Assembly: GCA_034509495.1 (NCBI GenBank)
Contig: CM067509.1
Coordinates: 9,940,406 to 10,004,405, forward strand
Length of the DNA stretch: 64,000 nt
Direction: 5' to 3'
From: Acestrorhynchus altus
Lineage: Eukaryota; Chordata; Actinopteri; Characiformes; Acestrorhynchidae
In this document: piece after piece, positions 1-13,960 of the stretch
Numbering within the stretch: position 1 is the first letter of the stretch
Layout of the letters: every line of letters begins with the position of its first letter
Notes under the pieces: generated by a model
Databases searched by the model: none
What the model was told of the DNA's origin: nothing
The model's input: only the letters and a program-made list of their open reading frames with translations
Program-made: the position numbers and the translations under genes

Positions 1-861
1 TCTCAGGGGTATTTAAATCTGGTGATTGTATTGGACATTGTATTGGACATCACATATGAAAATCTATTATATGACCACATTTGCAGATATTTCACCTATA
101 TTTTATGATAGAGCTGAAGAAAAATTGAATTTCCATGACCCATAATTAAAGTAAAAACAAATCAGCCTGCCTTTTTAATGGCCACAGAAAAAACAAAAAA
201 CAACTGCTCGCATTATATAGGAAATGTGTGTGTTTCGGTAAAATATAGCGTTTGGTAAAAATAATAAAATCAGGATTATTCCAAGAATTGATCCTCTGTA
301 ACCCTGTAAATAACAAATATGTACTATTATGCATATTACTCTGTGATTTGAACTAAAACACCTACAAAGTTAATTGATGAATAAATCCCATCAACAGTAC
401 ACTTCAGAATCAATAAAGGTTATATATTCTGTAACATTCAATATACAGTTTATTGTATTTATTATTAAGTATAACATGTATAAATATGTATTTGCTTCAT
501 TATTTATATGCAGCTTTTTATTTTTTTTAATAAAAAGTACTAGTATGCCTACACATTCACATATTATAAAATTACAAAATAATTAAAATACAGGTAATTA
601 ACACTTGTTCCAGATATGGTTTTAAAATGTCCATAGTTTATATATGGAGTTATGTTACTTGAACATTTTAATGGTTGTCATATGCCATCAAATGTAATTG
701 TATGGCATCATATTTGTGACACATTGTAACTGTTCGTTGAAAACCCTGTACCTCAAAAATGGCGACTTTTCAGGAGAAAACAAAAATGTTCTAAACTTAT
801 ATATGTAAATGGAAATTAAGAGTAATTAAAAGTAATTCTAGAGCATTTCTATTGGTCTATT
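1..861. other. AT-rich intronic sequence, nothing recognised
   Basis: This AT-rich stretch is presumably inside the NCK2 intron upstream of the SH3-2 exon. The open frames in it are short and low-complexity. I see no gene or repeat boundary. Confidence 0.5.
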
Positions 862-1765
862 CATCAATAAATATTGACAAGGTTAAGCAAATCCTTTTCA
901 AACTATATTCAATTGAATACACTACAAAGATAAGATATTTAATGTTCAAAAGTATGAACATTTTTGTTTTTTGCGAATATTCACTCATTTTGAATTTGAT
1001 ACCTGCAACACATTCCAAAAAAGTTGGGACAGGGGGAATGTTTACCATTTTGTTTCATCACCTTTTCTTTTAACATCATTTAACAAGTGTTTGGGAACTG
1101 AGGACAGTAATTGTTGAAGCTTTGTAGGTGGAACTGTTTCCCATTCTTGCTTGATGTATAACTTAAGTTGCTCAACAGTCTCCGATATCATGTTTTTCAC
1201 CTTATAATGCACCACACATTTGCAGTGGGAGACAGGTCTGGACTGCAAACAAGTGCAGAATGTGGTTTGCCAGCAGCGTTTCTGGGTGGTGTTGATAATT
1301 GACTTTCACTGCATGGTAGAGTTTTAACTTGCATTTGTAGATGTGGTAATATCCGTTACAGAATGATGCCGTTTTTAATGCAGTGCTGTCTGAATCTTTT
1401 GATGATGTTTTGATGAAATCCCAAAATTCCTTGCAATTGCACATTAAGAGAAGTTGTTCTTAAACTGTTGGACTATTTGCTCACGCAGTTGTTCACAAAG
1501 TGGTCATCCTTGCTTGTGAACGACTAAGCCTTTCAGGATGCTCTCTTTATACCAAATAATGACACCTGTTCACCTGTGGAATGCTCTAAAGGGGAGTTTT
1601 TTGAGTGTTCCTCAAAGAGTCTTTTGTTTTTGGAACATCAAAAGCAGGCATCAAATTCAAAATGAGTGAATATTCACAAAAAACAGTAACAATTATCCAT
1701 TTGAACATTAAATATCTTTTCTTTGTAGTGTATTTAGTTGAATATAGGTTGGTCTAAGAGTGCAC
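862..1765. mobile_element. Non-autonomous DNA transposon with about 140-bp inverted ends
   Basis: The left arm (about 870-1035) is an imperfect reverse complement of the right arm (about 1610-1765). Shared wording includes ATTCAATTGAATA/TAGTTGAATATA, ACAAAGATAAGATATTTAATG versus its inverted form, and TCAAATTCAAAATGAGTGAA. The interior (TTGTTCTTAAACTGTTGGACTATTTGCTCACG and flanks) matches an abundant teleost repeat I know by sight. No transposase is readable. I cannot name the superfamily with confidence. Confidence 0.7.
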
Positions 1766-2060
1766 ATACTAGTGCATCTCATAAAAATTAGAGTACTGTG
1801 AAAAAAGGTTTTTGATCATTTAATTAAACTGTCATATATTCTATATTAATTACATTTAAAATGATATATTTCAAGCTTTTTTGTTTTGAAGTCGATACTG
1901 TGATTAGTAATCTATTTAAATTTGATAATAAAAATTGTCTAATATTTTGAGATTCTGGTTTTCATGAGCAATAAGCCATATTGACTCACTTTATGTGTAA
2001 TGAATATAAAATAGGACAGTTTAGCTTTTAGAATGAAATTGTGATCAAGAATTAAGTTTA
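1766..2060. repeat. Degraded interspersed repeat (GTGCATCTCA...AATTAGA family)
   Basis: It opens with AGTGCATCTCATAAAAATTAGAGTA, close to a common teleost repeat whose ends read GTGCATCTCAAAAAATTAGAATA. Interior wording such as ATATATTTCAAGC follows the same family. It abuts the preceding inverted-repeat element. It has no coding capacity. Confidence 0.5.
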
Positions 2061-5284
<3,224 letters not shown>

Positions 5285-5619
5285 TAAAAGCCTCTCAGGC
5301 TGTGTGATGGCCTCTTGGAGAGTTGTGACAGACATCAAATGCTCCCTTGCATCCTCACATCTGTTTTTCTATGGGTCAATGCTGGCCAAATAGACTTTTC
5401 TCTTTCCTGTCAGGTCTTGTCAAAATGAACCCTTGACATGCTCTCTTCCATCTCCTCCTGCTGACTGTCATAAAAGGTAATGTTAGTAGGCTGCCCCGCC
5501 TTGGGAGTGCGCCCCAGCACTGGGCTTAAAGAAGGCTGAGGTTGAAGCCTTTGAGGAGTTGGCAGGTCTCAGCTTATTCTCCACGCCTCAGTACACATAC
5601 CACGCACCCAGTGTAAGCT

Positions 5620-5621
<2 letters not shown>

Positions 5622-5694
<73 letters not shown>
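5622..5694 (+). repeat. (CA)n microsatellite
   Basis: About 36 uninterrupted CA units. Confidence 0.98.
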
Positions 5695-5696
<2 letters not shown>

Positions 5697-5944
5697 CTTA
5701 TTTTTCCTTTCAGGTAGAGGGGACAGGAGAAAGTACAAAAATGGATCTCTTTTATGTTAGCTGAAAATGTTGGAAAGGCCTTTATGCTGCTGCCTGTCAA
5801 GTCTCTGAGAGGAGAGAATGTGTCCTACTTAGCACGAAGCAATGTATCTGTCCCATTTACAGGGATTTAAATAGACATGAGATGTATTCATACCACAGAG
5901 ATGTGTTTTTCAAATTATTTACATGCACTGCCATATATCTGATT

Positions 5945-6130
5945 AGAGAGAGAGACTGAGAGCGAGAGAGACTGAAAGAGAGAAGGAGAGAGAGAGAAGG
6001 AGAGACAGATAAGGAGACTGAGAGGGAGAAAGACTAATAGAGAGCTAGACTGTGAGAGGAAGACTGAGAGAGAGACTGAGACAGGGACACTGAGATAGAG
6101 AGACTAAAAGAGAGACTGGGAGAGAGACTG
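5945..6130 (+). repeat. GAGA-rich imperfect repeat
   Basis: This is imperfect purine-rich sequence made of AGAGAGACTGAGAG-type units about 12-20 bp long. It is an expansion of GAGA with interspersed ACTG. Confidence 0.85.
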
Positions 6131-7304
6131 TGTGTTGTGGGTATTTTTTCTGGATCACAGAGTTTACTCTGACACTTGTGTGCACGTCTTACATCTGTAA
6201 AGACACACGTGAATCAGTTTCACCAGAGAATGTTACAAATCAAACAATGTAATATCAATATCTGACCTTTAACCTAACTCTAATCTTAAACTACTCCTTA
6301 TCCTTACACTAACCTGAACGATAGCCTAAGCTTAACCTAATCCTTGCCCTTACTCTAGCTTTTAACCTTGACCTAAACCTACCTGAAAGCTAAAATCAGT
6401 CTATTTACATATATTGACCTGTTCAGTCTTGATTTGCTTAGTCGATTCATTCACACTGAAGACATATAATGATGTTTCAGATTTTCACTTTTTGAATTAG
6501 GTAATATTTATATAAAACACTTCCACACCCACAGAACTCCATTCAGTGGTAAAACACACACACTACAGTTCCAAGCTCAAAATGTTGACATAGACTCTAG
6601 GAGTGCCAAGATTGCACAATAATGACAAAAAAAAGTTTTAAAATAAGTTTCGAAGTTAAATGTATTAATAAGTAAATTGATTGTGATGAAGAACTTGTTC
6701 ATTAAGGGTTAAATCTATCTGATCAGTCTATTTTGCAAACTCTCACTGTTGGAAAAATTACAACATGCATGTATTACCAAAAAACTGGTGCGTCCACAAT
6801 AAATCGTAAATATAGCTATCAGGGATTTTGGGTGACCTCCCCCTTTACAGGCATGGTAGGAAGCTTTGGAGAGAAAAAAGAGACTGGAAATAATGATGTA
6901 AAAATGTCCTTGCTAGGGCTTTTACCTACTCACTACTGTCCTTCAAGAACAGTGTGGAGTCCACTTGAACAGCAATCAGCTCTCCAGTTCAGCACATGAA
7001 ATTCCTGCTTGCCCAAGCTTTTGTGGCCTTGGAACTGTAGGAGGAATAAATTATTTATGTCAGCAGCTCAGGCTCTGCATTGTAACTTATGCTGCATTAT
7101 GGGGTCTCAGATGATCAGTATGTAAATAAACAAGCTTTTTAATTAACTGAGCTCTGAGGGTGTTGTGTTATGAATTATTAGTCGAGGACTTTGCATACCA
7201 CTGTTGGTGCACATGGTGCTACTGGACCTCAGCTACATCTCCTCCGTTCAGTATTATTCAAATGATGTCATTATAATATATACATAATGCATATATGAGT
7301 AGAA
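6131..7304. other. NCK2 intron, no gene recognised
   Basis: It contains a small CCTAA/TTAACC-rich patch at about 6255-6390, similar to the 4.0-kb patch. Otherwise it is unremarkable AT-rich intron. Confidence 0.5.
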
Positions 7305-8025
7305 AGGTTTGTGGACACCCCTTCTAAATAATACATTTCACTACATTAAATTGTGTGATTGCTGACACAGATCTGCAAATGCACACACACACACAGCTTG
7401 CATAATCCCTGTAAAGAAGTACTGCCAATAGAATAGGACTCTGGAGAACTTAAGCCCCCCAGGATTGAGCTGTGGGGCAGAGGAACTGTTTTCTCTGGAG
7501 TGATGGTGCTCTATCCAATACTTCAGGGGTGAGTTGTGATCACCCAGCATCCTGATCTCACTAAAGCTTTTGTCAATGAACGCAATCAAATCCTCACGAA
7601 AATGCTCCACAATCTAGTAGAAAGACTTTCTTCTACTTTCTGAACTGTGTAGACTGTTACTCCAACAAAAGCAGGAGTCTCTTTTTAATACCTTTGATTT
7701 TGGTTGAACGAGCAGAGTAGGTTAGCACATGGGTGGTAACTCACTTGATGTAATGGACCACATTACATCCAGTGTCAAGGAAACCCCTCACACTTACCTT
7801 GATAATTAGATTGTTTCAGTCTAAATGTGCTAGTGGAACAGTGTCTGACTGACAATGGTGCCAATAGTTTCATGTTTATCTGCTTCAGAGAGTCATATTC
7901 TATTGGCAGTATTTCTCCACAGGGACTCTACAGCAGTGTGGGTGCATTTGCACATCTGTGTCAGCAACAGGTTCAACTTCTAGTAGCTAAATTCATTTAT
8001 TAGAAGGGGTTTCCGTGTGCATTCG
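7305..8025. mobile_element. Foldback-type DNA transposon, TIRs about 140 bp
   Basis: The left arm 7305-7450 and right arm 7875-8025 are imperfect inverted repeats. Both contain ACCCCTTCTAAT/AATA, GCTGACACAGATCTGCAAATGCAC (or its variant), and TACTGCCAATAGAAT in opposite orientation. The interior, with CTCACTAAAGCTTTTGTCAATGAA, resembles the copy at 12515-12850. No transposase is present. The right end is about 155 bp from the NCK2 exon acceptor. Confidence 0.75.
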
Positions 8026-8181
8026 GATATACAATGTATATTTTATTTCCAAATGTAAATCAATTGATTTGCTGGCTTGTGATTGTATCGAAATATGCTA
8101 CATTTTTGTAATTGGCAGAAAGGAATGTGTTTGTAGAATTATTTCCAGCCTTTGTGACCTGCTCCTCCTTCACTCTTTCAG

Positions 8182-8972
8182 GCCTTGGGAAAACGAGAAG
8201 GAAGACAAGCACACGTGAGGCCTCTCCTACACCGAGTACAGATGCAGAGTACCCATCCAACGGAAGCACTGGAGTTGGTGGAGTGGGTGGAGCTGAGCGG
8301 ATCTATGATCTGAACATTCCTGCAGTGGTGAAGTTCTCCTACACGGCTGAGCGAGATGACGAGCTAAGTCTGGTGAAAGGAGACCGGGTGGTGGTCATGG
8401 AGAAGTGTAGTGACGGCTGGTGGAGAGGCAGCCACTCTGGCCGTGTTGGCTGGTTCCCTTCCAACTACGTGCGAGAGGAGGTGGGATACGGGGATGTGGA
8501 CGGAAACTTGGGGGACTCACTGGGGGGCTACCGCTCACTAAGAGTGGGACAAGGATCAGCTGTGGCTAACGGGCGACCAGGAGGCACAGGAGTCCCAGTA
8601 CTTCATGTGGTCCAGACTCTGTACCCTTTCAGCTCCGTCACTGATGAGGAGCTGAACTTTGAGAAGGGCGAGACCATGGAGGTGGTGGAGAAGCCAGAGA
8701 ATGACCCCGAATGGTGGAGGTGTAGGAACAGTAGGGGGGTTGTGGGTCTTGTGCCCAAGAACTATGTGGTGGTCCTCAGTGATGGGCTACCTGCCAGAGG
8801 CCCCGCTTCAGGTCCTGGGTCTCCACACATTGGCCATATGGGGCCTGCACGCACAGGCAGGTTTGCTGGCAAGGAGTGGTACTACGGCAGCGTGACGCGG
8901 CACCAAGCAGAGTGTGCACTCAACGAGCGAGGAATGGTGGGAGACTTCCTAATAAGAGACAGCGAGTCGTCG
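8182..8972 (+). CDS. nck2: NCK2 exon: SH3-2, SH3-3, start of SH2
   Basis: The acceptor is CTCTTTCAG|GC and the donor is TCG|GTGAGG. The exon is 791 nt. It begins with the last two bases of a Gly codon (phase 1 intron) and ends on a codon boundary after DSESS. The open frame continues upstream to an in-frame ATG at 8112, but those codons are intron read-through before the acceptor. SH2 is interrupted just after its FLIRDSES phosphotyrosine-binding strand, where the next exon resumes with PSDFSV. Confidence 0.95.
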
Positions 8973-10503
8973 GTGAGGAAGAGCTTCTGTGTTTAATAGG
9001 AAACAGTAAAGGAATCTTTATTCCCACCAGTGCAGTTTCATATGTGTTAATGTTGGAAATTTGAAGTGCAGGCAGTGATGATAATGCCCTGATAGATCTA
9101 CTGATGAGTGGTGATTGAGATTAGAGGCTAAAATACCCTTTGGGTTTTGCTACCATCTAGTGGTGCAATCTTACAAATGCAGTTCACTCTTTATTTGATT
9201 AAAGTGAGCCTGAGCCCTGACATTTTTCATGAAGGCATTGTTGGGACATCATTATAGCTTGTGACAGTGGCTGCTAGAGTTGTTTCACAAGCAGTTTATG
9301 TTTATAATAATATTAATAAGTATTAATCCCAGCCTCTGTATCTAATCAAACATAAATAAAAATAAAAGAGAAAATCTAAATCATCAGTGTGGCCACCTTA
9401 CTCCTCAGTACTTAGTAACATCTCCCCCATCTGTAGGAGAAGGGAAAGAACTTTCTGGAACCAGAAATGAGAGACAGCATTTTAAAAAGACACGTGAATG
9501 ATGTAAATGTGCATATAGACCCACTGGAATTTGTACTCCGCATTTAACCCATCCACACACTGATACACACACATTCAGTAGTGAATTCTCACACTAGTGG
9601 CAGCGAGCACACATGCACAGAGCGTTGGACAGTGGTTGGCAGCCCTATCCACGGCACCCAGGGAGCAGCAGAGGAGTTAAATGCTTTACTCAAGGCCTTT
9701 TCAGTCATGGCCAGTTCAGGAAATCAAACCTTCCAGTCTCAATACTGGTTCCCTAACCATCAGGCCACAGCAGCCCCCAAAAGGTAGAGTAGGGTCCTAT
9801 AAAATCCATTTTATTTTTTCCAAATTCAGATTTTTATGTTTGCCTTTTCTTTTCTTTTTCTTTCATATCTTTTTTCCCGCTCAGTGTTCCCTCTAGGAAG
9901 TGTGTAACATTAAATGTGTCATTGCAGAACTCTAGTTGAGATGGAATTTATAGGATGTTAGACTGGGAGGAGGGGCTTTAGGCATGTTCTTCATCCCGAA
10001 ATGTAATTCTAAAAAGGTATTTCAGTTTGTTGTTAGATGTTTCCCACTTTTTCTTGAGCCATCAAGCAAGATCTGCTGGTTACATTATGTTTTATCAGAT
10101 ACAGAGGCTGTAAAACCCTTTGCCTAAAGCTGAAAGTTTATTGGTTAGTTTAAGTTGAATGTATCAGTTTATTGGTCTGAAAATTGCCACTGTTTCACTG
10201 ACATGCTTGAGACAAATGTGCTGTTTCAGTGTGATTGATTCATTAGCTGGACTTTGATGTGTGTGTTCTGACCTGTGTATATGACCTGCTCTCTTTCTCT
10301 TTTTCCAGCCCAGTGATTTCTCTGTGTCTCTGAAAGCAGTGGGAAAGAATAAGCACTTTAAAGTGCAGCTGCAGGATGGAGTCTATTGCATTGGCCAGCG
10401 ACGCTTCAACAGTATGGACGAGTTGGTGGAGCACTATAAAAAAGCTCCCATCTTCACCAGTGAACAGGGAGACAAACTCTACCTTGTGAAACCTTTAGCC
10501 TGA
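8182..10503 (+). CDS. nck2: NCK2 SH2/SH3 adaptor, 3' coding part (2 exons)
   Basis: Joined exons 8182-8972 and 10309-10503 encode about 328 C-terminal residues of an NCK-family adaptor. NCK2 couples phosphotyrosine on receptors and scaffolds, through its SH2 domain, to actin regulators bound by its three SH3 domains. It acts in the cytoplasm at the membrane. Visible in order: a basic linker (GLGKTRRKTS), SH3-2 (8313-8471, with DGWWRG and FPSNYV), a Gly-rich linker, SH3-3 (8601-8775, with EWWRC and VPKNYV), then SH2 (from about 8874, with WYYG and FLIRDSES) finished in the last exon. The linker start RIYDLNIPA and the wording of SH3-3 fit NCK2 better than NCK1, as I recall the families. The first SH3 exon and the start codon are not in the window. 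The linkers look longer and richer in Gly than in mammalian NCK2. Confidence 0.95.
8973..10308 (+). other. nck2: NCK2 last coding intron
   Basis: This is a GT-AG intron of 1336 bp. It contains an interspersed repeat at about 9505-9785. The remainder shows nothing recognisable. Confidence 0.85.
9505..9785. repeat. Interspersed repeat (SINE- or LINE-tail-like)
   Basis: It contains CGCATTTAACCCATCC, ACTCAAGGCC and CAAACCTTCCAGTCT, followed by CCCTAACCATCAGGCCACAGCAGCCCC. This wording order is typical of a widespread teleost repeat whose end reads GAACC...CTAACC..TAGGCCAC. Related pieces lie at 12055-12190 and 57290-57480. Confidence 0.5.
10309..10503 (+). CDS. nck2: NCK2 last coding exon: end of SH2 and stop
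   Basis: The acceptor is TTTTTCCAG|CCC, in phase 0 with the preceding exon. It encodes 64 residues starting PSDFSVSLKA, running through KNKHFKVQL, YCIGQRRF and DELVEHYKKAPIF, and ending KPLA before TGA at 10501-10503. This is the C-terminal half of the SH2 domain. The last few residues after KLY differ from mammalian NCK2, which is normal for this variable tip. Confidence 0.95.
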   Translation, partial: PSDFSVSLKAVGKNKHFKVQLQDGVYCIGQRRFNSMDELVEHYKKAPIFTSEQGDKLYLVKPLA

Positions 10504-11640
10504 TCTCATCTCTCTCCGTCTCCCTCTCTCACTCTCTCAACTCTGGCCATCTTTACACAACTTGATATGTCTTCTTGCCTTTCCTGCCACTTTTCTTTGC
10601 TCTGCCCCTCTTCTCTCTTCCACCTGTCTCCTTCTTGGACTTTAAGTAAAGCCTTGGGGCTGGAGAACTGAATCCTCTTGAGAGCAAAGAGGATAATATT
10701 TTGGGTGACGACCACGTGCTTCCTGGCCGGCCTCTGTCAAGTAGCAGTTTGATGGTCTATAAAGTTGAAATATCCTTATGGCTGTTAGATCTCCTTTTAT
10801 GGAATTCTGACCTCTCAGAAGGTCCCAGTAATAAAAAAAAAAAGATCTGATGTCGCCTTCACTAAGTGACCATAGTTAGCACTCTCTATGCCTTTGGTTG
10901 ACAGCTCCTCTCCTCTGTATCTGATCAAACCATGTTAGTTCATGGCTGCATCCCATCTGACTTTAACATTAGACACTTCATTATGCATCAGTAGAACTCT
11001 CCCTGCTAGAAGCATTTGGAATCAACTGTTTTGGGGGACTGCTTTCGGGGGACGGGCATGACTATGGAGCAGCACTGGACACTGACAGCTAAACGGACAT
11101 GGCTCTTTCTGTTCAGACACTGTAGCTAAACTGTGCACTCTCTCACCATTCTGTGACTGTTTCAGCCTTGAAGCTGTCTCCAAATGCTGAATTCCTCTGC
11201 TGAAGCCAGTCTCACTGACCTGGTATGTCGGTTCTAACTGTTCTCCGTTCATCCAGTGTTTACCATGCAGCCCAGTCACTCTTTCTTCAGGTTTTCTTCA
11301 GGTTCAGGGTGCTTAATAAAGTGGGTACCTGCCTCAGCCATGGCAGATCGCGGAAGAAAGGTGTGGAGGGGGCATTTGTGTAGCCAATCCAGGTGTTTGA
11401 ATGTGTGTCTCTCTATACAACCAAATGTGCCACCCATCTCCAGTCCTGCTCTGCTCAGTGTCTTAGAGCTCCTTTTCAGTTCAATCTTGTGCATCTTCTG
11501 TTCTCCCAATAACACACATACAGCTAGCTGATTGTGCGCACTAATTTAAGAATAGTAAAACATGGAAACAGATTTTTTTATTTTTCTTCTCTTCTTTTTC
11601 CAAGTCTGTCTGTTTACCAATAAAAGTGTTGATCAAGGGG
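10504..11640 (+). other. nck2: NCK2 3' untranslated region
   Basis: This is non-coding sequence after the NCK2 stop. It begins with a pyrimidine-rich stretch and has no repeat I recognise up to the first AATAAA at 11619. The 3' boundary is inferred from the poly(A) signals only. The short open frames in this stretch have no recognisable homology. Confidence 0.6.
11619..11624 (+). terminator. nck2: NCK2 candidate poly(A) signal
   Basis: A canonical AATAAA lies about 1.1 kb after the NCK2 stop. Further AATAAA hexamers at 11722-11727 and 11839-11844 could give longer 3' ends. Which one is used cannot be told from the sequence. Confidence 0.5.
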
Positions 11641-12054
11641 TTTCTCAACTTTTTTTTTTTTAAGATATAATGTTCTGAATGTTATTGAGCAGTTATTTAA
11701 TTCCTCTTTCCACTGTATGTAAATAAATATATATAAATATATTATGAGAAAAGATAAGGTGCATATATGAATTGTTTAGATCCAGCATTACTGTACTGTA
11801 CTGAGGACAGAGTGGTGAGAATTAAAATACTTTTGTTCAATAAAAGTTTTGCAGAATAATGAAATATAAAATGGCTTTATTTTTTTTAACTGAGCTTGAA
11901 GACCTGTTCTGGAATACAAGACCCCCATGCAGGAACCCAGCATTTGAGATATGGATGCATCATAAGGAAAGCTCTTAACCACCATGGTGCTCCAGTATGG
12001 AATTCCACACACATTAGTGATTAGACCAGTAAGAACATCCACATCTGAAGCAGT

Positions 12055-12190
12055 TGGTCACCTAAGCACCTGGGGAACAATTGGGGTTTATGTTCCTTGC
12101 TCAAGGGCATCTCAGCCAAGGATGCTGGTCTTAGGGATTGATCTACCAATCTTCTAGCCTAAAGCCTGTTTCTCTAACCTTTAGGCCTGC
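12055..12190. repeat. Interspersed repeat fragment
   Basis: Wording GGTCACCTAAGCACCTGGGGAACAATTGGGG, TTGCTCAAGGGC and ATCTACCAATCTTCTAGCCTAAAGCC parallels the 57290-57480 fragment (GTCACCTCAACACCTG, TTGCTTAAGGGC, GGACCATCGACC-like end). Same family, same orientation. Confidence 0.5.
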
Positions 12191-12254
12191 TGTGGAGATG
12201 ATATAACACACTTTTTATGGTTTGCACTGCAGTTGACTGAGTCTGTAATCTGTA

Positions 12255-12345
12255 AAAATATATGGGACAGTTGGTCTAATGGTTTGAGAAGCAGAACTAC
12301 CTGGGAAGAGAAGGTTGTTAGTTTGTACCCTGGGCTGGTTGAACT
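12255..12345 (+). repeat. tRNA-derived SINE head fragment
   Basis: GGGACAGTTGGTCTAATGG followed about 45 bp later by GGTTGTTAGTTTGTACCC resembles a degraded tRNA promoter pair (A box and B box). It is truncated, with no recognisable SINE body after it. Confidence 0.4.
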
Positions 12346-12514
12346 TGGTGGTTTAATTCCTGGTCATTTTGGAGCATTCATCATGAAATCATTACACAAT
12401 ATAAATAACAGCTGTCTGATTCAAACAACAAATTTGACATACAAGGATTTTGCATGGTATTGGCACCTGGAGAATTAAATTGCATTCAATTCACTGGACA
12501 ACACATACACTTGT

Positions 12515-12850
12515 GGCAATACACTGTCCAAATGTTTGTGGACACCCATTCTAATGAATGCATTCTGCTACTTTCAGTTGAGTTGTGGAGCAGTGGAATT
12601 GGGTTCTCTGGAACAATGGTGCTCCATCCAAAACTTTGAGATGAGTTGGGGATGAGGTGGAGTGAGGATCATCTAACAACCAGATTTCATTAATATGCTT
12701 GTTGATGAAGGCAATCACAGCAGTGCTCCAAAACCTTGCAGAAAGCATTTCCTGCACAGTAGAGACCGTTTGTAACTATTTATATGTCCTTGATTTCAGA
12801 AGAACCAATGAATGAACAAGTGTCCCAATGCTTTTGTCCACATAGTAGAC
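12515..12850. mobile_element. DNA transposon fragment, related to 7305-8025
   Basis: It begins GTCCAAATGTTTGTGGACACCCATTCTAAT and ends CCCAATGCTTTTGTCCACATAGTAG, an inverted pair (TTTGTGGACA and TGTCCACA-like). The interior GAACAATGGTGCTCCATCCAAAAC and TTAATATGCTTGTTGATGAAGGCAATCACAG parallels the interior of the 7.3-kb copy. It is non-coding. Confidence 0.6.
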
Positions 12851-13324
12851 ATTAATACAGGTTAAGAAGGAACTGTATTGTTTTAACACATGTAAGCATA
12901 TATAAGTTATACATGCCTCATTTTCACCAGTGAGTGTCACTATTACATGCAAGATCACAGCCTTGAGAAAAGTGGCAGCATCACTTTTGATTGCTTGTAG
13001 TCAGTTCCAAGATTTACTGCTGTGACCTATTATAAGGGACAGTGACCGGCTATAATTACTTATGTCCACAGATCTTTATCTCTGAATGCTAGACAAATAA
13101 CCTCCTACATGATGGCACTGATTTCATGGCTGTTACATGTAGACATGAACTCTGGGAGGTCTGCATTGATCTATATTGACTGGCTGTGCTGTGTTTACAC
13201 TCCTGCTGTGTGTGCTGCCTGCTATCTTTCTAAAAATCTGAAGCCAGACATGCACACACAAGCTACAGGCCCACATTTCCAAGCAGTTCTATACACATAA
13301 AACGTAATTCTACATACATTCCGA

Positions 13325-13505
13325 TGGACATGAATGTCAGGGTAATGCTGGGCTTTCAAAGATCACTTTGAACAGTGTTGTGTAGAATGAGTGACTCCAC
13401 AAAACCTCTAAAGATGTCCTTTGGTATCTGACCCCAAGACATCAGCAGCAGATCCTTTAAGTTCTGTAAGCTGTCCAGTGGGGCCTCAAGGTCACCTCGT
13501 TGAGC
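13325..13505. repeat. Teleost repeat fragment (GGTATCTGACCCCAAGACATCAGCAGCAGATCC)
   Basis: The phrase around 13421-13460, with CAGCAGCAGATCCTTTAAGTTCTGTAAG, belongs to a repeat I recognise as common in teleost genomes. The boundaries are approximate and no coding frame remains. Confidence 0.45.
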
Positions 13506-13684
13506 CTTAGGTGCCCATGGTCCTGTCATCAGTTTACCAGCTGTCCTTTCTGGGAATAACCCAAGGGCATAGAATTAGCATGAACGGAGGAGATGTGTCC
13601 TCACTAACATCCAGGGAATTGTTCCCACCAATAATTTGGTGTTCTCAATTAGCGAGGTTGTACCTGACTTTCGTTGACACACTG

Positions 13685-13960
13685 AAGTCACATGCACATG
13701 CTCAACCCGCATGCAGACTTCGACTGATCAGTGAGAGGGGGTGGGGCTAATGACATCACTGATCCATAAATTGGGTTACAGAGGGAGATAAGAAGGAAGG
13801 GATGGTTAATCTCTTTCTTTGTTCACACAGTGTTCAAATTCCAGAATAAAATGGATAAAACTGATACATACATAATTAACAAAACAGAATTCGGTGCACT
13901 TATTTTTGGCGGGTTTTGGAAATCAATACAGAAATGAAGGATAGAAATGTTCATACACCC
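13685..13960 (+). repeat. Direct repeat copy A flanking otospiralin-like gene
   Basis: It shares with 18285-18545, in the same orientation, GTCACATGCACATGCTCAACC-type wording, then GAGAGGG..GTGGG.CTAAT, CACTGA(T/C)CCATAAATT, TCAAATT.CAGAATAAAA, AACAAAAC and CATACAGAAAT. It is an interspersed repeat of unknown class. Confidence 0.6.

Noticed and set aside
8112..8181. In-frame ATG upstream of the NCK2 exon
   Set aside because: A strong acceptor (CTCTTTCAG) lies between the ATG and GLGKTRRKTS, which in the family follows upstream SH3-1 coding. The ATG codons are intron.
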